From the NCBI GenBank assembly GCA_021819255.1, contig JAKART010000128.1, positions 1-6,624 on the forward strand: DNA of 6,624 bases, read 5' to 3'. A model generated the notes under the pieces. It was not told the origin of the DNA. It ran no database searches and saw nothing but the letters and a program-made list of their open reading frames with translations. The position numbers and the translations under genes were made by a program. The stretch's first letter is position 1; every line of letters starts with the position of its first letter. Of the stretch, positions 6,036 to 6,624 are shown one piece after another. The DNA is from Acidobacteriota bacterium (GTDB lineage: Bacteria; Acidobacteriota; Terriglobia; Terriglobales; Acidobacteriaceae).

Positions 6036-6395
6036 GTGCCTACCGGAGACGAGCATGTAGCCAAAGCGGAGGGAAATCAAGAGGTTTACGACCTCCTGGA
6101 CACTGCTTCCCAATCCAGGATCGATTGGAAGCTGACGATCGCCTTCTATACAGCGATGCACTATGTAGAGGCCTATCTCGCCAAAGACCGAGATGAGCAT
6201 CTTCGCTCGCATACGACGCGCGACAGATGTGTTGCCCAAGACAGCGAGCTCCGCAAAGTGCAGATCGAGTACGCTCACCTGAAGTACTTCGGATACAACG
6301 CTCGCTACGAGCGTCCTCAATTCACGGCTCGGAACGTCAGGGAAGCCGAAGGCTATCTGACGGCACTGAAGACGCATCTCCTGCGACTGCTTTAG
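6036..6395 (+). CDS. HEPN-like helical protein, putative RNase toxin or defence component
   Basis: This encodes 119 aa from GTG 6036, supported by AAGGG (6022-6026) and a gap of only five bases after the preceding stop; no ATG start fits. The chain is all-helical by eye: residues 9-26, IDWKLTIAFYTAMHYVEAYLA (29-49), a loop with RSHTTRDR (57-64), QDSELRKVQIEYAHLKYFGY (68-87), an ARY motif (89-91) and a last helix 98-119. The W-x3-IAFY-x-A-x-H-Y-x-E-A-Y helix followed by an S-H-x2-R loop and a late ARY resembles small HEPN-superfamily proteins. Many HEPN proteins are metal-independent RNases with an R-x4-6-H motif; R52-x6-H59 fits the spacing, but I cannot confirm it is the catalytic pair. HEPN proteins often form two-gene toxin-antitoxin or antiviral systems, and the upstream gene would be the natural partner. 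Its stop codon TAG (6393-6395) is the first three bases of the 116-bp repeat. Confidence 0.55.
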   Translation: MPTGDEHVAKAEGNQEVYDLLDTASQSRIDWKLTIAFYTAMHYVEAYLAKDRDEHLRSHTTRDRCVAQDSELRKVQIEYAHLKYFGYNARYERPQFTARNVREAEGYLTALKTHLLRLL

Positions 6396-6508
6396 ACCAT
6401 TTTCCCTGATGACGGGTGTACGGAAGCGGGCGTTCAGTGGCGTTTTCATTGAGGAAAACGCCCACAGGAGTCGTTCCCCTTGCTTACGCCTTCAGGGAAA
6501 ATGGTCTA
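6393..6508 (+). repeat. 116-bp palindromic repeat element, copy 2
   Basis: This is a direct copy of 2473-2588, differing at four positions (6408, 6413, 6488, 6508). Its terminal inverted repeat is longer and perfect over 17 bases: TAGACCATTTTCCCTGA (6393-6409) against TCAGGGAAAATGGTCTA (6492-6508). The tip hairpin is GGCGTTTTC (6439-6447) with GAAAACGCC (6454-6462), loop ATTGAG. All paired positions sum to 12901, so base and tip share one axis. It could act as a 3' hairpin for the cassette transcript, though no T-run follows directly. The differences at 6413 and 6488 are a compensatory pair relative to copy 1. Confidence 0.93.
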
Positions 6509-6624
6509 GCGCGGACGCAGCCCGCAGGGGTCTGGCTGGCGGCCGAGGATACTCCGCGAAACCTTCCGGGGTGCGGGCGACTCGATTGCCTTTTTTGCGA
6601 TAGCTGTTGCTCAGGAAGAATCCT
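6509..6624. other. Terminal stretch with no supported feature
   Basis: No SD-supported start, recognisable domain or strong hairpin is seen on either strand. The forward open frame that crosses it begins inside the repeat and is probably spurious. A gene entering from beyond the window on the reverse strand cannot be excluded. Confidence 0.4.

Noticed and set aside
2473..6508. The two repeats as prophage attachment sites (attL/attR)
   Set aside because: Copy 1 sits inside the head-gene cluster with phage genes on both sides, no integrase or tRNA is present, and the copies are long hairpins rather than a short identical core.
6393..6508. Repeat copy 2 as a classical intrinsic terminator
   Set aside because: The stem is strong but no T-run follows it (the next bases are GC-rich), so it does not meet the usual criteria.
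1..6624. CRISPR array, tRNA or rRNA
   Set aside because: There is no regularly spaced short repeat set, no cloverleaf-like segment and no conserved rRNA stretch on either strand.

Overview
The window looks like part of the head/packaging module of a tailed phage or, more likely, a prophage or prophage remnant in a GC-rich bacterium. All supported genes lie on the + strand, tightly packed, many with clear Shine-Dalgarno (SD) sequences and ATGA or TGAnATG junctions. The small proteins are vaguely reminiscent of Acidobacteriota, but that host guess is low confidence. There is no tRNA, rRNA, integrase or CRISPR array here.

Layout. Positions 1-462 hold the 3' part of a gene with features of an HK97/U35-type prohead protease. 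It is coupled by ATGA to a Cys-rich small gene (459-875). Next come a coiled-coil protein with a Pro-rich N-terminus (896-1498) and a terminase small subunit with an unusual Ala/Ser/Lys-rich repetitive N-terminal extension (1500-2459). A 116-bp palindromic repeat element (2473-2588) separates it from the terminase large subunit (2637-4187), which has clear Walker A, Walker B and nuclease motifs. Two uncharacterised small phage genes follow: a coiled-coil protein (4189-4608) and a His-rich, acidic-tailed protein (4630-5052). The module then stops: no portal or capsid gene follows, only a 20-codon micro-ORF.

After about 200 bases without a convincing gene, base composition becomes visibly less GC-rich. 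A compact three-gene cassette follows: a small conserved-looking protein (5313-5594), an unknown protein (5602-6030) and a HEPN-like helical protein starting with GTG (6036-6395). This looks like accessory cargo, possibly a toxin-antitoxin or defence-type module. A second, directly oriented copy of the 116-bp repeat (6393-6508) begins exactly at the stop codon of the HEPN-like gene. The last 116 bases contain nothing I can support.

The best candidate for something undescribed is the repeat pair. Each copy folds about one symmetry axis into a long imperfect hairpin. Of the four differences between the copies, two fall at facing positions and convert a T-A pair into a C-G pair. That pattern indicates selection on, or copying of, a folded structure rather than a protein. 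The copies bracket the terminase large subunit and the HEPN-like cassette, so recombination between them would remove 3,920 bp.
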